Assembly: GCF_027627455.1 (NCBI RefSeq)
Contig: NZ_CP115483.1
Coordinates: forward strand, 2,356,001-2,420,000
Length of the DNA: 64,000 nucleotides
Origin: Sphingobacterium sp. SYP-B4668
Lineage (GTDB): Bacteria; Bacteroidota; Bacteroidia; Sphingobacteriales; Sphingobacteriaceae
Direction of reading: 5' to 3'
Part shown: in pieces, positions 1 to 9,034 of the stretch
Layout: every line of letters begins with the position of its first letter
Numbering within the stretch: position 1 is the first letter of the stretch
The notes under the pieces: generated by a model
What the model saw: the letters and a program-made list of their open reading frames with translations, nothing else
What the model was told of the DNA's origin: nothing
Databases searched by the model: none
Program-made: the position numbers and the translations under genes

Positions 1-90
1 TTTCATTTTACTACATTTATTCAAGAATGGTTAAAGTAAAAGTTGATTGTCTTCGTCTATTGTTGTATGGACTCTATTCATATCTTAAAC

Positions 91-648
91 ATGTCTGATA
101 AAACCCCGTCTTCTCTATCCGAAGTTGTTAAGGACTACGGCTCTCAATTGCTTCGTTTTATTAAGGGGAAGGTGAAAAAGGTGGAAGACGCCGAAGATAT
201 TTTGCAGGAGGTGTGGTACCAAACCAGTCGACTTTCCAATATTGATCAATTAGAGAATATCAGCGGATGGCTTTATGCCATTACGCGAAATAAAATAACC
301 GATCTGTACCGAAAAAAAAAGACAGAAGCCATCGAAGATCAAACATATGAAGATGAGGATGGGCGCATACAGATTAAGGAAATCCTGCTATCTGATGACA
401 CAAACGATGCTGAGCTGAAAATGTTTAAGGAAGTGTTTTGGGAAGAGTTGATGCGTGCATTGGGCGAATTGCCAGAGAAACAAAGAAATACTTTTATATG
501 GCACGAAATTGAGGAAATGACCTTGCAAGAGATTGCGAATCAGGAAGGGGAAAATATTAAAACTATTATTAGCCGCAAAGGCTATGCAGTAAAGCATCTT
601 AGACAACGACTTCGGGTGTTGTATCAAGAAATAGAATATAAGAGATAG
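91..648 (+). CDS. ECF-type RNA polymerase sigma factor
   Basis: Alternative sigma factor of the sigma-70 ECF type. Region 2 is visible in the first half (DAEDILQEVWYQ, then SGWLYAITRNKITDLYR) and region 4 near the end (LPEKQRNTFIWHEIEEMTLQEIA followed by a recognition helix). The frame is open from a TTG at 43, but the ATG at 91 (MSDKTPSSLSE) gives the usual N-terminus; an ATG at 67 is also possible. The gene that follows 4 bases later encodes a small membrane protein, an arrangement common for Bacteroidota sigma factors, so that protein may act in the same pathway. Target promoters cannot be read from the sequence. Confidence 0.85.
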   Translation: MSDKTPSSLSEVVKDYGSQLLRFIKGKVKKVEDAEDILQEVWYQTSRLSNIDQLENISGWLYAITRNKITDLYRKKKTEAIEDQTYEDEDGRIQIKEILLSDDTNDAELKMFKEVFWEELMRALGELPEKQRNTFIWHEIEEMTLQEIANQEGENIKTIISRKGYAVKHLRQRLRVLYQEIEYKR

Positions 649-652
649 GATT

Positions 653-1015
653 ATGAATAAGAGATTGAGTAGAAATAAGAAGAGAAAGATTCTCTTTATG
701 GTACCTTGCGTGGTTGGACTTACTTTACTATTTGTTTGGGGGGTGCAGCTCTTATGGAATGGCTTGATCCCCGAAATAATAGGGTGGAAAGCGATTACAT
801 ATTGGCAAGCATTCGGAATTTTGCTTTTGTCGAAAATCCTTTTTGGAGGATTTAGATTCAAGGGCAGGGGAGGTGGAAGGTGTGACAAGCAACAGTTCAG
901 ATCGAAATGGGAACACTTGACGGATGATGATAGATTAAAGTTCAGAGAAGAATGGAAGCGCAGGTTTTCATCGATGTGTAAAGACCGTGGAAAGAATGAA
1001 GAATCCCAAACATAA
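653..1015 (+). CDS. Small membrane protein co-transcribed with the sigma factor
   Basis: Protein of 120 residues with two hydrophobic segments (about residues 14-34 and 45-65) and a basic, charged C-terminal tail containing the pattern W-x-x-L-T-x-x-x-R-x-x-F-R-x-x-W. Similar tails are found in short membrane proteins next to ECF sigma genes in Bacteroidota. It starts 4 bases after the sigma factor and its stop codon lies inside a terminator hairpin, so the two form one operon. It could modulate the sigma factor, but no classical anti-sigma domain is visible. Function unknown. Confidence 0.7.
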   Translation: MNKRLSRNKKRKILFMVPCVVGLTLLFVWGVQLLWNGLIPEIIGWKAITYWQAFGILLLSKILFGGFRFKGRGGGRCDKQQFRSKWEHLTDDDRLKFREEWKRRFSSMCKDRGKNEESQT

Positions 1016-1031
1016 AGTTTGGGATTTTTTT
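1003..1031 (+). terminator. Rho-independent terminator of the sigma operon
   Basis: Perfect 9-bp stem ATCCCAAAC/GTTTGGGAT with a 5-base loop, followed by a run of T. The stop codon of the preceding gene (1013-1015) lies in the loop. Confidence 0.85.
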
Positions 1032-1193
1032 ATAAAAATAAATATTGATTAAAGTATTGGTCGGTGTAGGACGTCTTCTATCAAAAGGCCTTTGATATTC
1101 ATACGAATAAACACGGAACCATTTACGCGAAATGGTTTCATCAACAAAAAAGCAAATCGATCTACTTATTGGTAGATCTTAAATAAAGACAAA

Positions 1194-1484
1194 ATGATGA
1201 AAAATAAAATCAGATTTATAGTACCTAAGTTGATTGGAGCTACACTTATCGTTGGCCTACTATCCTTAGTGATTGGGCTTTTATTCAAGCTATTGGTTGT
1301 TGGCACGTTCCTCGCAAGCGCGGGATTCTTTATCGCTTCTAGAATGCGGAAAAAAAGACGTCCAAAGATGCTAAAGGAGTACAACAGTTCTATTGCACCT
1401 CAAGTAAGAGATTCTTCTTTTGGAATCAAACCCCAGAATATTGGCGTTCAATACTCTACTCTAGCCATTATCCCTATCCATTAA
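1194..1484 (+). CDS. Hypothetical small membrane protein
   Basis: Protein of 96 residues with a hydrophobic hairpin (about residues 8-48, two helices rich in Leu, Val and Gly), then a strongly basic stretch (RMRKKRRPKM) and a polar tail. The start is one of two consecutive ATG codons (1194 and 1197). It ends 17 bases before the Hsp20 gene on the same strand, so the two are probably co-transcribed. The opposite-strand reading frame here looks like a shadow. No family recognised. Confidence 0.6.
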   Translation: MMKNKIRFIVPKLIGATLIVGLLSLVIGLLFKLLVVGTFLASAGFFIASRMRKKRRPKMLKEYNSSIAPQVRDSSFGIKPQNIGVQYSTLAIIPIH

Positions 1485-1501
1485 TTTTCATACTAATAAC
1501 T

Positions 1502-1975
1502 ATGTTTAATACTAATAGCAATACCGCAGACTGTTACGAACAATACGGGAAATTGAAAAGTAAGTTTGCGCAAAAAATTGGAAGAATCAGAGACGAGTTC
1601 TGCAAAGATGAAGACGTATTAGAAGCGTATTCCTATCGTCATGACAATAGTCTACCACCCGTTAATATTTCAGAAAGCGAGTCGTTTTTTACATTGCAGT
1701 TGTTTGCTGCTGGGCTAAAGAAGGATCGTTTTAAGATTGAAGTGAAAGGTAAAATGTTGGTCATCAGATATCTTTTTGTCGAAAGTGAGCATGATCCTGA
1801 AATTTTGCATATATACCGTGAGTTCGTTCCAAAGGCCTTTCAGCGATCTTTCCAATTGGATGAACAGGTTTCTACAATAAACGTCGCCGCGAGTTATGAA
1901 GAAGGTGTGTTGACCGTGATTTTACCAAAAGATCCATTAATCAATGTGGCCGCTCAAGAGGTGCAGGTTGGTTAA
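1502..1975 (+). CDS. Hsp20/alpha-crystallin family small heat shock protein
   Basis: Small heat-shock chaperone that would hold unfolded proteins in the cytoplasm. The alpha-crystallin domain runs from about residue 51 to 150: it starts with PPVNISESESFFTLQLFAAG, has the FKIEVKGKMLVIRY strand pair, and ends with the diagnostic motif GVLTVILPK. Length (157) is normal for the family. It follows a small membrane protein by 17 bases and ends before a strong terminator. The N-terminal region (about 45 residues) is charged and possibly coiled. Confident family call; client range unknown. Confidence 0.9.
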   Translation: MFNTNSNTADCYEQYGKLKSKFAQKIGRIRDEFCKDEDVLEAYSYRHDNSLPPVNISESESFFTLQLFAAGLKKDRFKIEVKGKMLVIRYLFVESEHDPEILHIYREFVPKAFQRSFQLDEQVSTINVAASYEEGVLTVILPKDPLINVAAQEVQVG

Positions 1976-2000
1976 CTAGGGCAGCGTTGCCAATAAAATA

Positions 2001-2035
2001 AAGAAGCGGGAAATCATCCCGCTTCTTTTGTTTTT
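2001..2035. terminator. Bidirectional terminator between hsp20 and the secreted-protein gene
   Basis: Ten-bp perfect stem AAGAAGCGGG/CCCGCTTCTT with a 7-base loop, followed by TTGTTTTT on the plus strand and preceded by an A-rich stretch that would serve as a U tract for the convergent minus-strand gene. Confidence 0.85.
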
Positions 2036-2072
2036 GACTGCTATCAATCAAATGTAATGCTTAACCGAAAAA

Positions 2073-2708
2073 TTACTCTGTCGTAATAATTTCGAATGAC
2101 CCTTCGTTTCCGGGGCTACCGGAGTAAATTTGTCCTTGAGGAAGCCCCCTTAGTCCTCCAGGGGAAATCTTGATGCGATCGTAGATGTTACGTAGGTCTG
2201 ATGTCGCATTTACGGCTTTACCTCCTGCTTTCACATCCGCATACAAATATTGCTTCGCCTTTTTGTCTGTTTGTTGAGGCTTTATGCTATTCGGAGCTAG
2301 AGTTATCTTTACATGACCACCATTTCCATTCGGATTAGTTTTGGTGCCATTAAATGCATCATCACCCTTTGCAATAACATACAGAGAACCTAATTTTTGA
2401 AAATTGACCTGTATGTCAAAATTACTTCCATTGTTTTTACCATCTGTGCCCGAAATCGATGCTCGATTTCCAATCTCGGCATGACCGACTACCAATTTTA
2501 CGTCTTTCTTTCCGTAAAACATTAGGGAAGCACGATCACCCATAATCAATGTGTCGATGTGCAGCACGATACTAGAATCTCTATTGTTGAAATTCTTCTT
2601 CGCCTTCTTGCCAATTTCCAATTTAGAAATGTGTTCTGTCTGCACTTGAGCCTGTACAGCAAAAACTACTGCTAAACTTGCCATTAAAGTTATGATATAC
2701 TTTTTCAT
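2073..2708 (-). CDS. Secreted hypothetical protein (beta-rich, Gly/Asn-rich)
   Basis: Protein of 211 residues beginning with a clear Sec signal peptide (MKKYIITLMASLAVVFAVQA, cleavage near AQA-Q). The mature part alternates short hydrophobic strands with Gly/Asn/Asp turns (IMGDRASLMFYG, VGHAEIGNRASISG), which suggests a beta-helix or beta-sandwich such as the GIN-type adhesin head domains; I cannot confirm a named family. No cysteines or catalytic motifs are apparent. Monocistronic: it is convergent with hsp20 and the next minus-strand gene upstream is far off. Probably periplasmic or surface exposed. Confidence 0.7.
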   Translation of the reverse strand: MKKYIITLMASLAVVFAVQAQVQTEHISKLEIGKKAKKNFNNRDSSIVLHIDTLIMGDRASLMFYGKKDVKLVVGHAEIGNRASISGTDGKNNGSNFDIQVNFQKLGSLYVIAKGDDAFNGTKTNPNGNGGHVKITLAPNSIKPQQTDKKAKQYLYADVKAGGKAVNATSDLRNIYDRIKISPGGLRGLPQGQIYSGSPGNEGSFEIITTE

Positions 2709-2818
2709 CGTTTATTGATTTAAATAACCTATCTTTTAATACTGATACTAAGACAATTCACAAAAGAAAAGGTTTAATAAATCATGCAGTTTTGAATATT
2801 ATTTTTTACAGGAGTTTT

Positions 2819-3931
2819 TTAATCCGCTAAATAGCTGACAATTAGTTTGGCGGTTTTTTCGGAAGCACCTGGGGTGCCGAGCTTTTGAGACAGGACCTCA
2901 TAATTCTCCAGAACACTGTTGCGATGCTCCTGATTATTGATCAGTAAGTCAAGTTCTTTTGCGATGGTATAATCATTGCAGTCGTCTTGTATGAGCTCAA
3001 TGACGGATAGATAATTATTGATAAGGTTGACGAGCGAAATAAAACGTACCTTAATAACCCACCGTGCTATCATGATTGATAGCGCATTTGCCTTGTAGAC
3101 CACCACTTGTGGCACCCGGAGTATTCCGGTCTCTAGAGTCGCTGTACCGCTCGTGACCACGGCAGCTTCGGCATTGTTAAGAAGGTCATAGGTCTGATTG
3201 AAAACAACCTTTATAGGAAGATCCTGAATATATTGTCGATAGTACGACTCATCAAAGTTTGGTGCTCCTGCAACTACAAATTGATGTGCAGGAAATAGGT
3301 AGTACAAAGCAATCATGTCAGGAAGTATACGTTCAATTTCCATCTGTCTGCTTCCTGGTAATAAGGCGATTATAGGTCGTTCATTGAGGAGGTTGTCTTT
3401 CTGGAAAGTTGGGTTGAATTGATATTGGGCAATAGCATCCAACAAAGGGTTACCCACATAATCAACTTTCATACGAAACTTTTTATAAAAGTCTACTTCA
3501 AATGGAAGGATGCAGAACATGTGGTCAACTACTTTTTTTATCTTATAGACCCGTCGTTGATTCCAAGCCCATACTTTCGGGGATATATAGTAGCATACTT
3601 TAATACCTTGTTTTTTTGCAAATTTCGCGATTTTGAGATTAAAGCCAGGAAAATCTATTAAGATGACCGCATCGGGCCTATATTGTTGAAGATCTTGTTT
3701 GACGGTTTTGAGGTTTTTTGCAATAGCTCCCAAGTTTTTTAATACCTCTACGAATCCCATAAAAGCCATCTGAGATGTATGGATCAATGGTTGCTGCGCA
3801 GAAGCTATTTGCATCTGATTACCACCAACGATTCTAAATTCGGCTTTTGTATCTTCCTTTTTTAAGGCATTGATCAGGTTCGCACCATGAAGGTCTCCTG
3901 AAGTTTCTCCAGCTATTATATAGTATTTCAT
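2819..3931 (-). CDS. lpxB: Lipid-A-disaccharide synthase
   Basis: Glycosyltransferase (GT19) that joins UDP-2,3-diacylglucosamine to lipid X to form the lipid A disaccharide at the inner membrane. The N-terminus (MKYYIIAGETSGDLHGANLI) is the family signature; further hallmarks are VGGNQMQ, MGFVEVLKN, YYISPKVWAWN, LPGSRQMEIERILP and the donor-site region VTSGTATLETGI. Length 370 is typical. It stands alone rather than in an lpx operon, with about 110 bases to the gene downstream and 236 bases to the porin gene upstream. Confidence 0.95.
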   Translation of the reverse strand: MKYYIIAGETSGDLHGANLINALKKEDTKAEFRIVGGNQMQIASAQQPLIHTSQMAFMGFVEVLKNLGAIAKNLKTVKQDLQQYRPDAVILIDFPGFNLKIAKFAKKQGIKVCYYISPKVWAWNQRRVYKIKKVVDHMFCILPFEVDFYKKFRMKVDYVGNPLLDAIAQYQFNPTFQKDNLLNERPIIALLPGSRQMEIERILPDMIALYYLFPAHQFVVAGAPNFDESYYRQYIQDLPIKVVFNQTYDLLNNAEAAVVTSGTATLETGILRVPQVVVYKANALSIMIARWVIKVRFISLVNLINNYLSVIELIQDDCNDYTIAKELDLLINNQEHRNSVLENYEVLSQKLGTPGASEKTAKLIVSYLAD

Positions 3932-4116
3932 TTAAAATCCACTTTCCAATATGTGTTTAAAGATACTCATTATTACAATTAAGATGCAAAAAGAAGGTGT
4001 TTTGCATACTTTTTTCACCATAATCGTATTCGTTAGGCAGCGGACGAGGCAGGTAAATTGCACAGCGTATAATAGATACTTGTGAAAATATTGACGGATG
4101 AACGGTTAGCACAAGA

Positions 4117-4140
4117 AAGGGCCACCCAAAGGTAGCCCTT
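4117..4140 (-). terminator. Terminator of the aguB-aguA-porin operon
   Basis: Ten-bp stem (AAGGGCTACC with GGTGGCCCTT on the minus strand, one wobble pair) and a 4-base loop, 27 bases beyond the porin stop codon. It is followed on the minus strand by a short T-rich stretch only, so it is a moderate terminator. Confidence 0.65.
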
Positions 4141-4167
4141 ATCAAATAAATATTTAAGAAATCTGAG

Positions 4168-5382
4168 TTAGATTCCGAGTTCCACTTGGAATGTAAATCC
4201 CCATTTGTTGTTGTCCATTGAATTATCATAGTGACCATCTTTAACTAGATAGTTCCCATTTAGTTGGAATTTTAGACGGTGTGCCTTCATGTATTTAGTA
4301 AGACCTGCTTCTAAAATTTCAGTTTTTTTCTCAAACTGACGAATATCTTTATGTGGCTCAACATAGGTGTAGCGTCCTGCAATTTCATATCCCTTGTTGA
4401 ATAAATAGCTGATTTGTTGATTGATACCAAATCCTTTGTAAACATATACTTGCTCATCTTCCATGTTCTTGTTGAACGGGTCATTGACATTCCGCTGCAT
4501 GTACTCCGCTTGGTAGGCAAATCCATTGTACTTGAATATTGCATCGGCAAATACAGTGCTTAGATCTTTTGCATTTTTAACAAACGCTCCAGTCTGACCA
4601 CTTAATCTTGTCGTTTTACTATTATAACTGTAACCACCTCCTATAGATAGTTTAGGTGTTTCTTCTCTTTCCAAGTCCCCTTCAGAGTAATCACCTGCAT
4701 TCGTAAATTCGCCTAAGGGCAGGAATTCTACACGGCCAGTATAAGCCAGGCCATTGTCTGTTGTATTGACAGCTCTTCCTTCTCCCGTTGAGATAGCTCC
4801 CTTTAGGTTGATTGGCATATCTCCAATCTTCTTAGATAGATTGGCTGAAAGTCCAAAATCTCGATCTACTGAAAAGTTAGCGTTGACAATAGAACGTTCT
4901 GCAAATTGGAGTTGGCCGGAAGAATTTACTCGCTGTCTGTTGCCTGGAAGTTTGTTCTGCCCGATACCGATATAAAAATCGTCACTGAAATTATAGAAGA
5001 TAATCGCATCTCGGACAATATTAGGAATTCCTGAATCGTCAAAATCCTGATCGCCACGTGTAAAGGCCAGTTGAACTGAATAGCTGATCTTTGGTGTATA
5101 AATATACCCATCTATACGCATACGAAGACGTCTTACGCGCGCCTCCCATTCATCGTTTTGCTCACCATCTAAGGTGTTGGTATATTTTATCCTATTCTGC
5201 ATCCTAAATCTAAAATTGGTATAGAATAGAGAGTCTTTACTCGTGAACTGTATACCTTTAAAATTGAGGATGGTTGCCCTATCATCACGCTCTTGTGCCT
5301 CTGTAAGTCCACACATTGCGAGCATGGAACATAAGATTCCTGTTTTTAATAGTGGGTTCTTGGTAATCTTTAAAAGTTGCAT
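4168..5382 (-). CDS. Outer-membrane porin of the O/P (phosphate-selective porin-like) type
   Basis: Protein of 404 residues with an N-terminal signal peptide (hydrophobic core about residues 12-28, cleavage near TEA-Q) and a long series of amphipathic beta strands. Features typical of the OprO/OprP-like porin superfamily are RRLRMRIDGYIY, FYIGIGQNKLPGNRQRV and a C-terminal aromatic strand (WGFTFQVELGI). It begins 7 bases after the aguA stop codon and shares the terminator, so it is co-transcribed with agmatine catabolism. The true substrate is unknown; despite the family name it could admit polyamines or other nutrients. Confidence 0.8.
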   Translation of the reverse strand: MQLLKITKNPLLKTGILCSMLAMCGLTEAQERDDRATILNFKGIQFTSKDSLFYTNFRFRMQNRIKYTNTLDGEQNDEWEARVRRLRMRIDGYIYTPKISYSVQLAFTRGDQDFDDSGIPNIVRDAIIFYNFSDDFYIGIGQNKLPGNRQRVNSSGQLQFAERSIVNANFSVDRDFGLSANLSKKIGDMPINLKGAISTGEGRAVNTTDNGLAYTGRVEFLPLGEFTNAGDYSEGDLEREETPKLSIGGGYSYNSKTTRLSGQTGAFVKNAKDLSTVFADAIFKYNGFAYQAEYMQRNVNDPFNKNMEDEQVYVYKGFGINQQISYLFNKGYEIAGRYTYVEPHKDIRQFEKKTEILEAGLTKYMKAHRLKFQLNGNYLVKDGHYDNSMDNNKWGFTFQVELGI

Positions 5383-5389
5383 ATGTGCC

Positions 5390-6448
5390 TTATATTGCGG
5401 GTTCCTGTTGACTTAAACAATGAAAGCTTCCTAGTCCCCAAATGATATCTACCGAGTCAATACCTACGACATTGCGTGTAGGAAAACATGTTTTCAATAT
5501 ATCCAATGCTATTTGGTCATTCACGTCTTTGAATGTAGGCATGACGACCACATCATTGCCAATATAGAAGTTGGCATATGACGCTGGCAGTCTAGTATCG
5601 TCATAGATGACAGGAGAGGGCATAGGTAGTTTGACTATATTCAGTGGTCTGCCATCTAATAATCTAAATGACTTTAGCGTTTCTAGATTCTCTTGAAGCA
5701 AATGATAGTTTTCATCCAATGGATTGGACTCAACCACAGTAACGACCGTATCTTCATTGACAAATCTGGTGATGTCATCAATATGACCATCCGTGTCGTC
5801 CCCCACAATACCATCACCCAACCAAAGCACCTGTTGCTGACCATAATATTCCAATAAGTACTGTTCGATCTGATCCTTTGTTAGATGCGGGTTACGATTT
5901 TTATTCAGAAGGCATGAGGTGGTGGTCAATATAGTGCCTGCGCCATTGAACTCTACCGAACCACCTTCCATAACAATAGGGGGAGTGAAGAGTTTAAGAC
6001 CAAAGTTTTTGGCGATTCTCGTTGGAATTACATCATCAAGATCATATGGAGGATATTTGTCGCCCCAAGCATTGTAGCCCCAGTCAACGATTGCCTTTTC
6101 TCCTGATAGTGGATTCAACAAAAATGCGGGGCCATGGTCACGGCACCAGGCGTCATTCGTTGGATTTAAGAAAAACTCTACATTAGGTAGATTCGCGCTG
6201 ACAGCATGTAGATACTGTATAGCGTTTGACTTCATCACTTCATCCGCCACATTGATTCGCACCTTTTGCGTTTCGGCGACTACTTTGACAAATTGGGCGT
6301 AGGGCATATATATTGTTTCCAATTTACCTGGCCACGATTCTTCTTTATGCGGCCAACTAAGCCACATTGCCTCTTGTTGTGCCCATTCTGCAGGAAAAGA
6401 AAATCCTAATGCTTTAGGCGTTGTTGATACGTCTATATCGGTATTCAC
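5390..6448 (-). CDS. aguA: Agmatine deiminase
   Basis: Guanidine-modifying enzyme (PPAD-like fold) that converts agmatine to N-carbamoylputrescine and ammonia. Diagnostic stretches are PAEWAQQEAMWLSWPH, NDAWCRDHGP, VMEGGSVEFNG, GDDTDGHIDD and the C-terminal catalytic cysteine, Cys344, in GSFHCLSQQ. Length 352 fits the family. It lies between aguB (upstream, 74-base gap) and the porin gene (7-base gap). The order aguB-aguA completes the two-step arginine-decarboxylase route to putrescine; no arginine decarboxylase is in the window. Confidence 0.95.
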   Translation of the reverse strand: MNTDIDVSTTPKALGFSFPAEWAQQEAMWLSWPHKEESWPGKLETIYMPYAQFVKVVAETQKVRINVADEVMKSNAIQYLHAVSANLPNVEFFLNPTNDAWCRDHGPAFLLNPLSGEKAIVDWGYNAWGDKYPPYDLDDVIPTRIAKNFGLKLFTPPIVMEGGSVEFNGAGTILTTTSCLLNKNRNPHLTKDQIEQYLLEYYGQQQVLWLGDGIVGDDTDGHIDDITRFVNEDTVVTVVESNPLDENYHLLQENLETLKSFRLLDGRPLNIVKLPMPSPVIYDDTRLPASYANFYIGNDVVVMPTFKDVNDQIALDILKTCFPTRNVVGIDSVDIIWGLGSFHCLSQQEPAI

Positions 6449-6522
6449 TTGAATTGTTTTGTTTTTTAAGTAGATTAAGAAAATTCCATCCTCACTTAAT
6501 GATGCATTTGTAGCTATATTAA

Positions 6523-7398
6523 TTAATCCTCGTCTATAAACCTTTTTGTAATCGGTTGGTAAGAGTCGATTCTTCTGTCTCTTAAGAATGGCCAGTGTTT
6601 ACGGAAGAAATCGGATTGCGTAAGATCGAGCTCTATGACCTCCACTTCTTCCTGGTCGTGCGAAGCTAGATATAGGAGCTTGCCTTGAGCATTCGTTGCA
6701 AAGCTGCCGCCCCAAAATTTCATAGCACCATCTTGTTCATATCCCACTCTATTTACGCTTACTACGGGCACCCCATTGGCGACAGCGTGGGAGCGTTGGA
6801 TAGTCTGCCAAGCATTATACTGATCTGCATTGGTCTCGTCATCCTGGTCTGTAGCCCAACCAATAGCTGTCGGGTAGAACAAAATCTCAGCACCCATCAA
6901 GGCTGTAATGCGAGAGGCCTCAGGATACCATTGGTCCCAACAGATTAGGATGCCGATCTTTCCGAATTTGGTGTCAAAAGTCTTGTATCCTAGATCTCCC
7001 GGTGTAAAGTAAAACTTTTCATAAAATGCAGGGTCGTCTGGAATATGCATTTTACGGTATTTGCCCAAATAACTACCATCAGCATCCAGTACTGCGGTGG
7101 TATTATGGTACAATCCCTGCGCTCGTTTTTCAAATAGGGAGGCAATGATCACTACGCCCAATTCTTTCGCCAATGCAGATAGTGCGTCTGTAGAAGGACC
7201 TGGAACAGCCTCCGCTAAATCAAAATTGTCATAGTCTTCTACATCACAAAAGTACAATGATGTAAAAAGTTCTTGTAAACATACTATCTGTGCACCTTTA
7301 GCAGCGGCTTCTCTGACCTTAAAAATAGCCTTGTCCAAATTTGCTTGCTTGTCTTTTTCACAAGACATCTGCACAATCCCTACCTTAACTTTACTCAT
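6523..7398 (-). CDS. aguB: N-carbamoylputrescine amidase
   Basis: Nitrilase-superfamily amidohydrolase that hydrolyses N-carbamoylputrescine to putrescine, CO2 and ammonia. The catalytic triad is visible as Glu43 (CLQELF), Lys116 (KYRKMHIP) and Cys153 (ILICWDQWYPEA). Length 291 is typical, and the direct neighbour aguA supports this substrate over other carbamoyl amides. First gene of the aguB-aguA-porin operon; a TATCTTTG element lies 27 bases upstream of the start. Confidence 0.95.
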   Translation of the reverse strand: MSKVKVGIVQMSCEKDKQANLDKAIFKVREAAAKGAQIVCLQELFTSLYFCDVEDYDNFDLAEAVPGPSTDALSALAKELGVVIIASLFEKRAQGLYHNTTAVLDADGSYLGKYRKMHIPDDPAFYEKFYFTPGDLGYKTFDTKFGKIGILICWDQWYPEASRITALMGAEILFYPTAIGWATDQDDETNADQYNAWQTIQRSHAVANGVPVVSVNRVGYEQDGAMKFWGGSFATNAQGKLLYLASHDQEEVEVIELDLTQSDFFRKHWPFLRDRRIDSYQPITKRFIDED

Positions 7399-7424
7399 TT
7401 CTGTTCTAAAAATTGTTTAACATG

Positions 7425-7432
7425 CAAAGATA
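7425..7432 (-). promoter_or_regulatory. Candidate -7 element for aguB
   Basis: On the minus strand this reads TATCTTTG, an exact match to the Bacteroidota -7 consensus TAnnTTTG, 26-34 bases before the aguB ATG. A clear -33 TTTG at standard spacing is not visible, so this is a partial match. Confidence 0.45.
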
Positions 7433-7496
7433 ACAATATCGGGCGAGATATACGTATCCGAAATGATGAATGCTGGTCTTTTAAATCAGTCGTATA

Positions 7497-7539
7497 CCAA
7501 AAAGATGGGGCCCTGAAAATCAAGGCCCCATCTTTTTGG
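7497..7539 (-). terminator. Strong terminator of the GH109 gene
   Basis: Sixteen-bp perfect stem CCAAAAAGATGGGGCC/GGCCCCATCTTTTTGG with an 11-base loop, located 20 bases past the stop of the minus-strand GH109 gene. The A/T ends of the stem supply the U-rich 3' end. Confidence 0.85.
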
Positions 7540-7558
7540 TCATTGGATAATTAGCGGA

Positions 7559-8902
7559 TTAAAACCCACTATCATCCAACATGAATGTATTCTTTTTAGT
7601 TTTCCATTTTCCACCTGTGAAATCAGGGAATGCCAATGTTTTATTACCTTTTTTGATAGACTCTGTCGATAGCGGGAATACAGCGCTCATCGTTACTGAA
7701 TCGTACACGTCGATAGGTGTTTGACGATTTTGCTTTACGGCTTGGATAAATCCGTTAAATACAAACCAATCCATGCCGCCATGTCCTGAACCATTCGCTA
7801 CTTCTTCGTATTTTTTCCAAACGGGATGGTCATATTTTTTGACCCACTCAGCTGCAGGGTCCCAAGCGTGAGGCTTAGATTGGCCTTCGATATGGATACC
7901 GTTTGCTACATCCATCCAGATACCTTTGGTTCCTTGTACACGGAATCCGATAGAGTATGGTCTAGGTAAGTGTGTGTCATGTGTTAAAAGCATCGTCTCG
8001 CCATTTGCACATTGCAACATGGTCTGCGTGATATCCCCGTTTTTGTAATTAAGTTTGGCATTGGGATGGCCTGGTGATTTACTTTCAACATAAGCGGCTA
8101 ATCCTCTAGCTTTACTTGAATATGACGTAATGTGAGTGAATCTATTTCCAGCATTGACATCTGCAAAGTGCATGATTGGACCTAAGCCATGAGTAGGGTA
8201 CAGATCTCCGTCTTGATCCACATTATATTTTGTTCTCCATTGCGCTTCCGAAATAGTTTGAGGACCAAATTCAACACCTTTACCATAATAGCTTTTACCA
8301 TCATTGAAAAGAACCTCTCTTAAATCATGCTGGTATCCACCTTCCAAATGAAGGATTTCTCCAAACAATCCTTGGCGGTGCATGTTTAATACCGCCAATA
8401 CGTCACGGCGGTATGCTACGTTTTCTAGGGTCATGTAAGGCTTCCCAGTTTGCTCTGATGCCTTCACCACGTCCCAATGGTCTTTTACAGTAAGTCCTGC
8501 AATAACTTCACATCCTACATAGAGTCCAGCTTTCATGGAATCGATTGCTTGGTCTTTATGAAATTCCCACGGGGTAGCAATGATGATAGCATCTAGTTTT
8601 TCACTGTCCAGCATTTTTTTGTAAGCATCGACACCACCTGTATATTCTTTCGGTAATTTTGCGCCCTTTTTATCGAACTGCTTGCGACATTGTGTCAGGG
8701 ATTCTTCTTGCGTGTCGCAGATAGCCACTATTTCGACATCATCTCTATTCAAAGCAATCGCAACGTGGTTACGACCTCTTAGACCAACGCCTATAAAGGC
8801 AAGTCTCACTTTTCCAGTTTGGGCAAATAAATCTGTACTCGACAAGATTCCTAATCCAGCTGTAGCCACAGCCGTATTCTTAATAAAGTTTCTTCTATCC
8901 AT
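7559..8902 (-). CDS. GH109-type glycosidase (Gfo/Idh/MocA family), probable alpha-N-acetylgalactosaminidase
   Basis: NAD-dependent Rossmann-fold protein of 447 residues with a twin-arginine-like export signal (MDRRNFIKNTAVATAGLGIL). The nucleotide-binding loop is RLAFIGVGLRGRNHV, followed by the acid stretch AICD. The C-terminal half matches the GH109 subfamily: GGYQHDLREVLF, QWRTKYNVDQDGDLYPTHG and GPIMHFADVNAGNRF. Characterised GH109 enzymes cleave terminal alpha-GalNAc by an NAD-mediated oxidation-elimination mechanism. It is divergent from an N-acetylhexosamine kinase-like gene across a region carrying an inverted repeat. Substrate is inferred from the family. Confidence 0.8.
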   Translation of the reverse strand: MDRRNFIKNTAVATAGLGILSSTDLFAQTGKVRLAFIGVGLRGRNHVAIALNRDDVEIVAICDTQEESLTQCRKQFDKKGAKLPKEYTGGVDAYKKMLDSEKLDAIIIATPWEFHKDQAIDSMKAGLYVGCEVIAGLTVKDHWDVVKASEQTGKPYMTLENVAYRRDVLAVLNMHRQGLFGEILHLEGGYQHDLREVLFNDGKSYYGKGVEFGPQTISEAQWRTKYNVDQDGDLYPTHGLGPIMHFADVNAGNRFTHITSYSSKARGLAAYVESKSPGHPNAKLNYKNGDITQTMLQCANGETMLLTHDTHLPRPYSIGFRVQGTKGIWMDVANGIHIEGQSKPHAWDPAAEWVKKYDHPVWKKYEEVANGSGHGGMDWFVFNGFIQAVKQNRQTPIDVYDSVTMSAVFPLSTESIKKGNKTLAFPDFTGGKWKTKKNTFMLDDSGF

Positions 8903-9034
8903 AGCAGTTTGTTACTATTTAAATCAACTAAAAAGTGTGTTTTTTAGTTTTATTGTGTTAAGTGCATACATTTAAAAGGTTAATAATCACTTAACACAAA
9001 CAAATATATACATAGATTTCTAAAAACTTTTGTG

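Noticed and set aside
3957..4238. 93-codon minus-strand ORF overlapping the porin C-terminus
   Set aside because: It overlaps the real porin 3' end and terminator and its composition is not protein-like.
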